In this document: piece by piece, positions 25,327 through 32,542 of the stretch
How positions within the stretch are numbered: position 1 is the stretch's first letter
How the letters are laid out: every line of letters begins with the position of its first letter
Assembly (NCBI RefSeq): GCF_006539145.1
Contig: NZ_BJML01000016.1
Location: forward strand, 1-44,340
Direction: 5' to 3'
DNA length: 44,340 nt
Source: Microbacterium testaceum
GTDB taxonomy: Bacteria > Actinomycetota > Actinomycetes > Actinomycetales > Microbacteriaceae
Translations under genes and position numbers: made by a program
The notes under the pieces: generated by a model
What the model saw: the letters and a program-made list of their open reading frames with translations, nothing else
Told to the model about the DNA's origin: nothing
Database searches by the model: none

Positions 25327-25602
25327 TCAGTTGCCGCGGTACGGGTCGGACCCGGCCGCGGTGTCGTCGCTCGTGGTGACGCGGAGGGTGCCGTTGAGCT
25401 TCCAGGTCGCGCGCGGCGCGTCGGGGCCGATGTCGCGGGGCACCTCGACGGTCATGTCGACGAAGGAGTAGTTGACGGCGGCGCCGCGGCCGGTCAGGTA
25501 CGACCACATCTCGCGACCGAGGTCGGTCCAGTCGGTGATGGAGTGACCCTCGGGGCCGCGGGAGTCGGCGAACGGGTCGGTGGGTGAGGAGGAGTCGGAC
25601 AT
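25327..25602 (-). CDS. Small hypothetical protein, operon partner of the FHA gene
   Basis: A 91-aa soluble protein, not recognised. It starts MSDSSSPTDPFADSRGPEG and its core is SITDWTDLGREMWSYLTGRGAAVNYSFVDMTVEVPRD, followed by ATWKLNGTLRVTTSD, which looks like a short beta-meander. The ATG 25602 has AAAGGGA 8 nt upstream. The stop lies 14 nt before the FHA gene start, so the two are probably made together and may interact; no direct evidence for a function. Confidence 0.7.
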   Translation of the reverse strand: MSDSSSPTDPFADSRGPEGHSITDWTDLGREMWSYLTGRGAAVNYSFVDMTVEVPRDIGPDAPRATWKLNGTLRVTTSDDTAAGSDPYRGN

Positions 25603-25713
25603 GGCTTCGGTCCCTTTCTCGGTTCAGAGGAACACCAGCGTCCCAGCGCGTGGGGGGAGCAGAGGAGGGATTGCGCTCGAGCGAGCCGTGCGGGACGATT
25701 CTGTCTCCACGCC

Positions 25714-26685
25714 TCAGTACACGTACTCCATCAACTCGACGCCGAGCACGCGGAAAGCGTCGTGCGCGCGAAGGCGATGGGCGATCGAGAGGTCGTCGAA
25801 GTTCACGATCAGCGCGTACGAGATCCCCGCGCGGGGCCCGCCGAGCACCCCCGCCTCGGCGCGGACACCCGGGGCACGCCCGGTCTTGTTGATGAACAGC
25901 AGCCCGTGCTGGTCGTTCTCGTGCGCGAAAGGATCGAGGCCGGTGGCGGATGCCACGAGCGACAGGTCGTGGTTCAGACTCAGCCACTCCGCGACCTGCG
26001 CGCTGACCTGCGGCGAGATGATCGTGGAGTTCACGAGCCCCGCGAACACCTGCGCCATCTCGCGAGCCGTCGACAGTGCCAGGTGGGGGGCGTCGTCGGG
26101 GCCGCGGTCGTCGCGGAAACGGTCGAGCAGGGCCGTGCGGCGAAGCCCCAGCTGCTCGACGCGCGCCCGCACCGATTGCAGGCCCACCCGGTGCAGCAGG
26201 GCGTTGACGGCGAGGGCGTCGCCGGAGGAGGCCGCGAGCATCGCCACGTCGGCCAGGGGCAGCGCCGGAGCCTTCAGGTGCTGCCAGATACCGCCGTGGG
26301 CCGCGCCGTGAACGGACGCGCGGTCGATGATCTCGAGCGGGTCGAGACGGCCCGTCTCGAAGGCGGCCGCCGCCTCGATGAGCAGCGGCACGACGCCGAG
26401 CCCGCCCACCGGCAGCGTGATGAAGTCGTCGCCCGCCAGAACCTCGGTCGAGCCCCCGTCGAGGTCGTCGATGCGCACCGAGACCCTGGCGCCCGACGCG
26501 GCCAGCTCGTCGAGCGAGCGCAGGGTCGCCGTGAACGATCGCCGACCCGCAGCCGCGCGACGGGGCAGGCGTTTCGGCCCCTTCCGTCCGGCTCCGCGGA
26601 GGGCCGGGGCGTCGCGTCTCGACGACTCCACCGGCCCGCCGACGGGGTCGGGCGTACTGGGCTCGGGAACCGGGGGCATGCCCAC
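25714..26685 (-). CDS. Class A beta-lactamase-fold protein lacking the catalytic SxxK (probable pseudoenzyme)
   Basis: A 323-aa protein matching the beta-lactamase2 (serine hydrolase) fold: VSVRIDDLDGGSTEVLAGDDF, VVPLLIEAAAAFETGRLDPLE, ADVAMLAASSGDALAVNALLHRVGL, and the C-terminal LLFINKTGRAPGVRAEAGVL with KTG at 267-269. At the SxxK position, aligned by the following VPLL, it reads G95-L-G-V98, so both the nucleophile and the lysine are missing. SDN is replaced by SGD (154-156). No signal peptide is visible; a basic Arg/Lys-rich N-terminus (23-50) precedes the fold. A binding or scaffold role is possible. The GTG start 26685 has GGAG 8 nt upstream; ATG 26679 is an alternative. Confidence 0.75.
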   Translation of the reverse strand: MGMPPVPEPSTPDPVGGPVESSRRDAPALRGAGRKGPKRLPRRAAAGRRSFTATLRSLDELAASGARVSVRIDDLDGGSTEVLAGDDFITLPVGGLGVVPLLIEAAAAFETGRLDPLEIIDRASVHGAAHGGIWQHLKAPALPLADVAMLAASSGDALAVNALLHRVGLQSVRARVEQLGLRRTALLDRFRDDRGPDDAPHLALSTAREMAQVFAGLVNSTIISPQVSAQVAEWLSLNHDLSLVASATGLDPFAHENDQHGLLFINKTGRAPGVRAEAGVLGGPRAGISYALIVNFDDLSIAHRLRAHDAFRVLGVELMEYVY

Positions 26686-26727
26686 GAGCGTGGCTCCTTC
26701 CGCGTCAGCAGAGCAACAAACAGGACC

Positions 26728-28707
26728 TCACCAAATGGTGACGCGCTGGTCGGCGTCGAGCCAGAGGGCGTCGCCCTCGGTCACCTCGAACGCGTCGTAG
26801 AACGCGTCGATGTTACGCACGATCTGGTTGCAGCGAAACTCGTTCGGCGAGTGCGGGTCGATCGTGAGCAGGCGGATCGTCTCGGCATCCCGACCCTTCT
26901 GCTGCCAGATCTGCGCCCAGCTGAGCAGGAGCCGCTGGATGCCGGTGTACCCGTCGACGACCGGTCCGTTCAGATCGGTCTCGCCCTGGCTCTCGAGGAA
27001 GAGGCGGTAGGCGGCGATCGCGATACCGAGCCCCCCGAGATCGCCGATGTTCTCGCCGATGGTGAGGGCGCCGTTGACGTGGTGCTCCTCGCCGAGTCCC
27101 AGGGGAACGAGGGCCTCGTACTGGGCGATCAGGGCCTTGGTGCGCTCCTCGAACGCCGAGCGGTCGGCATCCGTCCACCAGTCGCGAAGCGACCCGTCGG
27201 CGTCGAAGCGGCTGCCCTGATCGTCGAAGCCGTGCCCGATCTCGTGCCCGATGACCGCGCCGATGCCGCCGTAGTTGGCCGCGGCGTCGCGGTCGGCGTC
27301 GAAGAAGGGGTACTGCAGGATGGCCGCGGGGAACACGATCTCGTTCATGAGCGGGTTGTAGTACGCGTTGACGGTCTGCGGCGTCATGTACCACTCGTCG
27401 CGATCGATCGGCTGTCCCACCTTGGCGAGCTGGCGGTCGTGCTCCCACACGTGCGCCCGGCGGACGTTGCCGACGAGGTCGTCGGCGACGATCTTGAGCT
27501 CGGAGTAGTCCTTCCAGCGGACCGGGTAACCGATCTTGGGCACGAAGGTGTCGAGCTTGGCGAGGGCGCGCTCGCGCGTCTCGTCGGTCATCCACGACAG
27601 GCCCTGGATCGAGCGACGGTAGGCCTCGATGAGGTTCGCGACGAGGCCGTCCATCGCGTCCTTGGCCGCGGGCTGGAAGTGGCGCTCGACGTACACCTTG
27701 CCGATCGCCTCGCCCAGGGCCGCCTCGACGAGGCTCACACCGCGCTTCCAGCGCTCGCGGTTGACGGGGACGCCCGTGAGCTGCGTGCCGTAGAACGCGA
27801 AGTTCTCGGCGACGAAGACCTCGGAGAGGAAGGCGGCGGCCGCGTGCACGATCTTGAACCGCAGCCAGGCCTTCCAGTCGTCGAGGCGCTCCTCGACGAG
27901 GAGGGCGCCGAGGGATTCGACGAAGCTCGGCTGATAGACGACGACTTCGGCGAGCGCGTCCTCGTGACCCGGGGCGACCCCCGCACGCCACGGCTCGAGG
28001 TCGAGTCCGGCGAGGGCGAGGGTATCGTCCCACGTCTTCAGGTTGTAGGTCTTCACCGAATCGCGACTGTCTTCGCGCGACCAGTGGTGCGCGGCGATGT
28101 CGGTCTCGAGGGCGAAGGTGCGGTCGGCGGATGCCGCGGGCTCGGCGACTCCGGCGAGCTCCAGGACGCGCTCGATGTGCGCGCGGTAGGCGGTGCGCGT
28201 CTCGTCGAAGTTGTCGAGGCGGTAGTAGCTCTCGTCGGGCAGGGAGATGCCGCCCTGGTAGACGACGGGGACGTAGCGGGTGGGATCGCCCGGATCGGGC
28301 TCGACGAAGAGCGTCAGCAGTCCGCTCACCCCGTCGCGCTCGAGCTCGCCGATGAGCCGGAGCAGGGAGGGGATGTCGGTGACGCCGTCGACGCGCTCGA
28401 ACTGCGGTGCGAGCGGCTCGCGGCCGGCGAACTCGATGCGGTCGGTGTCCATGAAGCTCGCGAACAGGTCGCCGATCTTGCGGGCTTCGCTGCCCGGCTC
28501 GGCATCCTGCGACTCCTGGACGATGGTGCGCACGTCCGCCTCGGCCTGCTCGGCGATGAGGTGGAACGAGCCCCAGCGGGCCTTGTCGTCGGGGATCTCG
28601 GTGCGCTCGAGCCAGCTGCCGTTCACGTGGCGGAACAGGTCGTCCTGCGGGCGGATCTCGTCGCTGAGCTCGTCGAGCGCGAGACCGGAGCGGGGGGTGT
28701 CGGTCAT
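26728..28707 (-). CDS. M13-family zinc metallopeptidase (neprilysin/PepO-like)
   Basis: A 659-aa peptidase of the neprilysin family. The N-terminal lobe runs to about 430 (LDELSDEIRPQDDLFRHVNGSWLERTEIPDDKARWGSF read as strands). The catalytic site is H488-E-I-G-H492 (IGHEIGHGFDDQGSRFD), the third zinc ligand is E552 in ENIGDLGGL, and VNAYYNPLMNEIVFPAAILQYPFF is the substrate-binding NAYY region. The C-terminus is the family-typical RVTIW. No signal peptide, so it is cytoplasmic and probably degrades oligopeptides. ATG 28707 has TATCCT 6 nt upstream (28719-28714), so it is leaderless. It is divergent from the MATE gene across about 105 nt. Confidence 0.95.
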   Translation of the reverse strand: MTDTPRSGLALDELSDEIRPQDDLFRHVNGSWLERTEIPDDKARWGSFHLIAEQAEADVRTIVQESQDAEPGSEARKIGDLFASFMDTDRIEFAGREPLAPQFERVDGVTDIPSLLRLIGELERDGVSGLLTLFVEPDPGDPTRYVPVVYQGGISLPDESYYRLDNFDETRTAYRAHIERVLELAGVAEPAASADRTFALETDIAAHHWSREDSRDSVKTYNLKTWDDTLALAGLDLEPWRAGVAPGHEDALAEVVVYQPSFVESLGALLVEERLDDWKAWLRFKIVHAAAAFLSEVFVAENFAFYGTQLTGVPVNRERWKRGVSLVEAALGEAIGKVYVERHFQPAAKDAMDGLVANLIEAYRRSIQGLSWMTDETRERALAKLDTFVPKIGYPVRWKDYSELKIVADDLVGNVRRAHVWEHDRQLAKVGQPIDRDEWYMTPQTVNAYYNPLMNEIVFPAAILQYPFFDADRDAAANYGGIGAVIGHEIGHGFDDQGSRFDADGSLRDWWTDADRSAFEERTKALIAQYEALVPLGLGEEHHVNGALTIGENIGDLGGLGIAIAAYRLFLESQGETDLNGPVVDGYTGIQRLLLSWAQIWQQKGRDAETIRLLTIDPHSPNEFRCNQIVRNIDAFYDAFEVTEGDALWLDADQRVTIW

Positions 28708-28713
28708 GCAGAC

Positions 28714-28719
28714 AGGATA
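28714..28719 (-). promoter_or_regulatory. -10 hexamer TATCCT, leaderless promoter of the M13 peptidase
   Basis: On the minus strand, 6 nt before ATG 28707. Confidence 0.5.
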
Positions 28720-28800
28720 TGTGCCTCACATCCGAGAGGGCTCGAAACGGGGCGAGCCCACCGTTGGGTGCGCCGCCACGGCGGTGTCGGAGGCCCACCC

Positions 28801-28806
28801 TAGGCT
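28801..28806 (+). promoter_or_regulatory. -10 hexamer TAGGCT, leaderless promoter of the MATE gene
   Basis: It lies 6 nt before GTG 28813, with no ribosome binding site. Confidence 0.55.
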
Positions 28807-28812
28807 CGGACC

Positions 28813-30141
28813 GTGACCGCTCCTGCGCCCGCGACGCTGAACCGCTCGATCCTGCGGCTCGCCCTGCCGGCGCTGGGCGCGCTCATCGCCGAGCCGCTGT
28901 TCCTCATCGTCGACGCCGCCATGGTGGGCCACCTGGGCGTCGCTCCCCTCGCGGGGCTCGGTATCGCCGGGGCGGTGCTGCAGACGATCGTCGGGCTCAT
29001 GGTGTTCCTCGCCTATTCGACGACGCCCGCTGTCGCTCGGCGCTACGGCGCCGGCGAGTACGGCCGGGCCGTGCGGGTCGGCATCGACGGCATGTGGCTC
29101 GCGCTGTGCCTCGGCGCCCTGCTGGCGGCGGCCGGCTCTCTCGCGGCCCCCGGCATCGTCGACCTCTTCGGCGCTGCTCCCGACGTCGCCGAGAACGCAC
29201 GCACCTACCTCGCGATCTCGATGTGGGGTCTGCCCGCCATGCTCGTGGTGTTCGCCGCCACCGGCCTGCTGCGCGGGATGCAGAACACGGTGACCCCGCT
29301 CTGGATCGCCGGCCTCGGCTTCGGCGCCAATGCGCTGCTCAACGCCCTGTTCATCTACGGCTTCTGCTGGGGGATCGCGGGGTCGGCGATCGGCACGGTC
29401 GTGGCGCAGTGGGGAATGGTCGGTGCATACGTCCTGGTCGCGCGGCGCTTGGCGCAGGTGCACACGGCATCCCTCCGCCTCGAGCGCGAGAGTCTGGGCG
29501 GCACCGTCCGCTCGGGCGGCTGGCTGTTCCTGCGCACCGTCAGCCTGCGGGCGGCGTTCCTCGCGACGGTCGCCGTGGCGACGGGTCTGGGCTCGGCCGA
29601 GCTTGCGGGATGGCAGATCGCCTTCACCATCTTCTCGACGGCGGCATTCGCCCTCGACGCCCTCGCCATCGCGGCGCAGGCGCTGATCGGCAGTTCGCTC
29701 GGCGCCGCCGACACCGACACGGTCGGCCGGGTGCTCCAACGCACGAGCGCCTGGGGCGTCTGGTTCGGTGTCGCGGTGGGGGCGGTGCTGGCCGCCGCGT
29801 CCGGTGTGATCGGCCTGGTCTTCACGGGGGATGCCGAGATCGCCGCGCTCATCCAGCCGGCGCTGCTGGTGCTCGCCGTCGCGCAGCCTCTGGCGGGGTT
29901 CGTCTTCGTGCTCGACGGCGTACTGATCGGGGCCGGCGATGCGCGCTACCTCGCCCTCGCGGGGCTGCTCAATCTCGTGCCGTACGCTCCGGCACTCGTT
30001 CTCGTGGCGCTCTTCGCCGGCGGCGGTGCCACCGGCCTCGCGTGGCTGGCGGCGGCGTTCTTCGGTGTCTACATGGTGGCGCGCGCGCTCACGCTCGGGC
30101 TCCGTGTGCGCGGACAGCGGTGGATGACGGCCGGAGCCTGA
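28813..30141 (+). CDS. MATE-family efflux transporter (DinF-like)
   Basis: A 442-aa multidrug and toxin extrusion protein with 12 predicted helices in two halves. Helix 1 contains ILRLALPALGALIAEPLFLIVDAAMVGHLG, the family N-terminal signature; the half-repeat begins GGWLFLRTVSLRAAFLATVAVATGLG, and ALDALAIAAQALIGSSLGA is the second conserved region. It exports cationic or hydrophobic compounds using the proton or sodium gradient. The length is typical of the DinF subgroup. GTG 28813 is supported by the -10 spacing. It converges with the DszC/SfnB-like gene across a strong hairpin. Confidence 0.93.
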   Translation: MTAPAPATLNRSILRLALPALGALIAEPLFLIVDAAMVGHLGVAPLAGLGIAGAVLQTIVGLMVFLAYSTTPAVARRYGAGEYGRAVRVGIDGMWLALCLGALLAAAGSLAAPGIVDLFGAAPDVAENARTYLAISMWGLPAMLVVFAATGLLRGMQNTVTPLWIAGLGFGANALLNALFIYGFCWGIAGSAIGTVVAQWGMVGAYVLVARRLAQVHTASLRLERESLGGTVRSGGWLFLRTVSLRAAFLATVAVATGLGSAELAGWQIAFTIFSTAAFALDALAIAAQALIGSSLGAADTDTVGRVLQRTSAWGVWFGVAVGAVLAAASGVIGLVFTGDAEIAALIQPALLVLAVAQPLAGFVFVLDGVLIGAGDARYLALAGLLNLVPYAPALVLVALFAGGGATGLAWLAAAFFGVYMVARALTLGLRVRGQRWMTAGA

Positions 30142-30172
30142 CGTCCCCCGATCCACCGGTCTGGACGGAGTG

Positions 30173-30204
30173 CGGGGCGGGACCCTCGTCGGCGCCCCGC
30201 CCCG
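30173..30204. terminator. Hairpin between convergent MATE and DszC/SfnB-like genes
   Basis: Perfect 9-bp GC stem (30173-30181 with 30196-30204) and a 14-nt loop. It lies 31 nt after the MATE stop and 5 nt after the convergent stop, so it can serve both. Confidence 0.7.
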
Positions 30205-30209
30205 GCGTC

Positions 30210-31454
30210 TCACGTGTACCAGGTGGGTACCGGCACCTGACTGAGCAGCACGTACTCCCCCACCTCGCGCTTCTTGTACGCGATGGGATCGTGCAGGCTG
30301 TGCGTACGGAGGTTTCGCCAGAAGATGTCGAGCCCCACGGCGTTCGACGTCGCACGTGCTCCGGTCAGCTCGTAGATCTTGGATGCCACCTCGAGGCCGT
30401 CGTCGACGATGCGGAGCTTGCCAGCCGCGATTCGCACCGCGATCTCTCCGCGCCGACGCTCGGTCAGCTCCTCGCGCGGGGCGTGCAACACGGCACTGAT
30501 CTCCGCACCCACGGCATCCAGGAGCGCCTCGTCGGCCCAGAGTTTCGACTGCAGGGTGCCGTAGCCTTCGAGCACGTACCACTCCTCGGTGGCGCGCTGC
30601 TTGTCGTCACCGCCGTAGGGCCAGGGCCGGGTGCGCTCACGGGTGTATGCCGACGCGGTCTCCAGCGCGCCCTCGGCGATGCCGAGGTAGAAGTTCGCGA
30701 ACACGAGCTGGATCGCGGGCACGTTGAGGGTGTTGTAGACCAGCGACTGGAACTGCTTGTCGACGAAGCCCGCGGCATCCGACCAGGGCACCCGGACATC
30801 GCGGATCTCGACCGAACCCGACTCGGTCAGACGCTGGCCGAGGTTGTCCCAGTCTCCGGCGAAGACGATCCCCTCCTGCGCCGTGGGGACGATCGCGAAG
30901 ATGTGCGTCTCGGTGCCCTCGAGCACGCCCTCGAGCACCGTCAGGTCGGACACCCGGCCGCCGGTCGAGAACGACTTGCGGCCCGAGAAGATCAGGTCGT
31001 CGCCGTCTTCACGGATGACGAGGTCGGAGTCGCGCGGATTGACTGCGCCACCGAAGAGGAACGCGTTCGAGGTGTACAACTCCTCGACCGCGGCGACCTG
31101 CGCGTCGGTCGCCACCAGGCGAGCCGCCCACGCCCACAGGTAGTGGTACCCGAGCACCTGCCCGATCGATCCGTCGCCGCGGGCCACCGCGCGGATGACC
31201 TTGTACGCCGTGTCCCACGTCTCTCCGGCGCCGCCGTGCTCGCGGGGACCGAGCAGCGTGACCAGACCCGACGCCTTGAGGAGCTCAACCTCACCGTACG
31301 GGGCCTGATTGGCCCGATCGCGCTCGACCGCGTCGACGGCGAGGATGTCGGCCACCTCGCGAGCGCGGGCGATCCAGCCGGCGCTATCGTGTGGAGGGGC
31401 TGCGTCCCGCCAGCGGTCGGCAAGGCTCGTCGTCGCTGAATCCGTGATCGTCAT
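30210..31454 (-). CDS. Acyl-CoA-dehydrogenase-fold flavoprotein monooxygenase (DszC/SfnB-like)
   Basis: A 414-aa protein of the acyl-CoA dehydrogenase superfamily. The helical N-domain is VEILLLGP-like with ELLKASGLVTLLGPREHGGAGETWDTAYKVIRAVARGDGSIGQVLGYHYLWAW. The beta-domain is FLFGGAVNPRDSDLVIREDGDDLIFSGRKSFSTGGRVSDLTVLEG. The C-domain has RPWPYGGDDKQRATEEWYVLEGYG and ends TWYT. This pattern (no catalytic Glu of true dehydrogenases evident, HYLW motif) fits the FMNH2-dependent monooxygenases DszC and SfnB, used for sulfur scavenging from organosulfur compounds. ATG 31454 has GGAAGGA 7 nt upstream; the frame is open farther upstream but not homologous. No sulfur genes adjoin it, so the substrate is inferred. 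Confidence 0.82.
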   Translation of the reverse strand: MTITDSATTSLADRWRDAAPPHDSAGWIARAREVADILAVDAVERDRANQAPYGEVELLKASGLVTLLGPREHGGAGETWDTAYKVIRAVARGDGSIGQVLGYHYLWAWAARLVATDAQVAAVEELYTSNAFLFGGAVNPRDSDLVIREDGDDLIFSGRKSFSTGGRVSDLTVLEGVLEGTETHIFAIVPTAQEGIVFAGDWDNLGQRLTESGSVEIRDVRVPWSDAAGFVDKQFQSLVYNTLNVPAIQLVFANFYLGIAEGALETASAYTRERTRPWPYGGDDKQRATEEWYVLEGYGTLQSKLWADEALLDAVGAEISAVLHAPREELTERRRGEIAVRIAAGKLRIVDDGLEVASKIYELTGARATSNAVGLDIFWRNLRTHSLHDPIAYKKREVGEYVLLSQVPVPTWYT

Positions 31455-31668
31455 GATCGTTCCTTCCCAGGTGTGTGATTCGGTGTCGCGCCCCTCACCG
31501 GCTGCCACCGGAGAAGGGCCGGCTGCTCGACTCGCGGCGGGGCGCATCCTCGTCCCCGCGTGTCGGTCAACCGCGTGCGGCCAGTAAACCTCCGCTCGCG
31601 CGCACAGCGACAGCGTTGTTACCGACAAAGACCCCGCGTTTCACACGGTGGCGTCACGAAGGCGCAGC

Positions 31669-32373
31669 TCACGCCCAGCGGCGGCACCACTCGTGCATGA
31701 TCACGGCGGCAGCCGACGCGGCGTTGATCGAGCGCGTGGAACCGTACTGGGTGATCTCGACCACGCCGGTGGCCGCCTCGATCGCCTCGGGCGAGAGCCC
31801 CGGACCCTCCTGACCGAACAGCAGGACGCACGCCTCGGGGAGCTCGGCACGGTCGACCGGCACCGACCCCTCGACGTTGTCGACGGCGATCACCGGGAGT
31901 CCCGCATCCCGCGCCCAGGCGGCGAAGGCGTCGACGTCTTCGTGGTGCCGCACGTGCTGATAGCGGTCGGTCACCATGGCACCGCGCCGGTTCCAGCGGC
32001 GCTTGCCGATGATGTGCACCTCGGCCGCGAGGAACGCGTTGGCGCTGCGCACGATCGAGCCGATGTTGAGGTCGTGCTGCCAGTTCTCGATCGCGACGTG
32101 GAACGGATGCCGCTTCTCGTCGAGGTCGGCGACGATCGCGTCCATGCTCCAGTAGCGGTAGCCGTCGACCACGTTGCGGGTGTCGCCGTTCTCGAGCAGC
32201 TCGCGGTCGTAGCGGGGATCGTCGGGCCAGGCGTCCGGGCCGCCGGGCCAGGGACCGACGCCGTGGGTGGCGGTCACGGCCGCCTCCCCCTGTCGGGGCT
32301 CTGCCCCGTCGGCATCCGTCGGGGGCTGGGCCGCGTCGCCCTGCGACGGCGTGGGGGTCTCGGCATCCGTCAC
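31669..32373 (-). CDS. TrmH/SpoU-family RNA 2'-O-methyltransferase
   Basis: A 234-aa SPOUT methyltransferase. Residues 1-75 are a low-complexity Asp/Pro/Gly-rich extension, probably disordered. The trefoil-knot domain has motif 1 HDLNIGSIVRSANAFLAAEVHIIG, motif 2 LLFGQEGPGLSPEAIEA and motif 3 ITQYGSTRSINAASAAAVIMHEW. It transfers a methyl group from S-adenosylmethionine to a ribose 2'-OH of tRNA or rRNA; the target cannot be read from sequence. GTG 32373 has TAGCCT 6 nt upstream (32385-32380), a leaderless arrangement that supports the long N-terminus. Confidence 0.9.
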   Translation of the reverse strand: MTDAETPTPSQGDAAQPPTDADGAEPRQGEAAVTATHGVGPWPGGPDAWPDDPRYDRELLENGDTRNVVDGYRYWSMDAIVADLDEKRHPFHVAIENWQHDLNIGSIVRSANAFLAAEVHIIGKRRWNRRGAMVTDRYQHVRHHEDVDAFAAWARDAGLPVIAVDNVEGSVPVDRAELPEACVLLFGQEGPGLSPEAIEAATGVVEITQYGSTRSINAASAAAVIMHEWCRRWA

Positions 32374-32379
32374 CGTTTC

Positions 32380-32385
32380 AGGCTA
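32380..32385 (-). promoter_or_regulatory. -10 hexamer TAGCCT, leaderless promoter of the RNA methyltransferase
   Basis: On the minus strand, 6 nt before GTG 32373. Confidence 0.5.
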
Positions 32386-32498
32386 CCCGCGCGGCCTGCC
32401 GACGCCCGGGCGAGATCGGACGATCGGCTCGAGATCACGGGGCGCACCTTTCGTCGTCTCGTGCCGCCCCGCGACCTGGACGCCTCTGGATTCATCAC

Positions 32499-32516
32499 TT
32501 TTCGGTGGCCCGAAAA
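32499..32516. promoter_or_regulatory. Inverted repeat 1 upstream of mntH (candidate MntR site)
   Basis: 7-bp arms TTTTCGG and CCGAAAA around TGGC. It covers the expected -35 region of the mntH promoter. The AT-rich arms stand out in this genome. Confidence 0.65.
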
Positions 32517-32521
32517 ATTGG

Positions 32522-32527
32522 TACGGT
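32522..32527 (+). promoter_or_regulatory. -10 hexamer TACGGT, leaderless promoter of mntH
   Basis: It lies 6 nt before ATG 32534 and touches the second inverted repeat. Confidence 0.5.
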
Positions 32528-32542
32528 TTCGGGATGCCGAAA
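32527..32542. promoter_or_regulatory. Inverted repeat 2 over the mntH start (candidate MntR site)
   Basis: 6-bp arms TTTCGG and CCGAAA around GATG, the same arms as repeat 1, 27 bp away centre to centre. It spans the transcription start and the ATG at 32534, a position expected to block initiation. Confidence 0.65.

Noticed and set aside
25762..28803. A 1013-codon plus-strand open frame opposite the beta-lactamase-fold and M13 genes
   Set aside because: The real genes on the minus strand have intact catalytic motifs; the antisense frame is only a GC-driven open frame.
31455..31668. Possible leader peptide or sulfur-responsive element before the DszC/SfnB-like gene
   Set aside because: No Cys-rich leader frame, riboswitch fold or convincing promoter could be seen in this gap.
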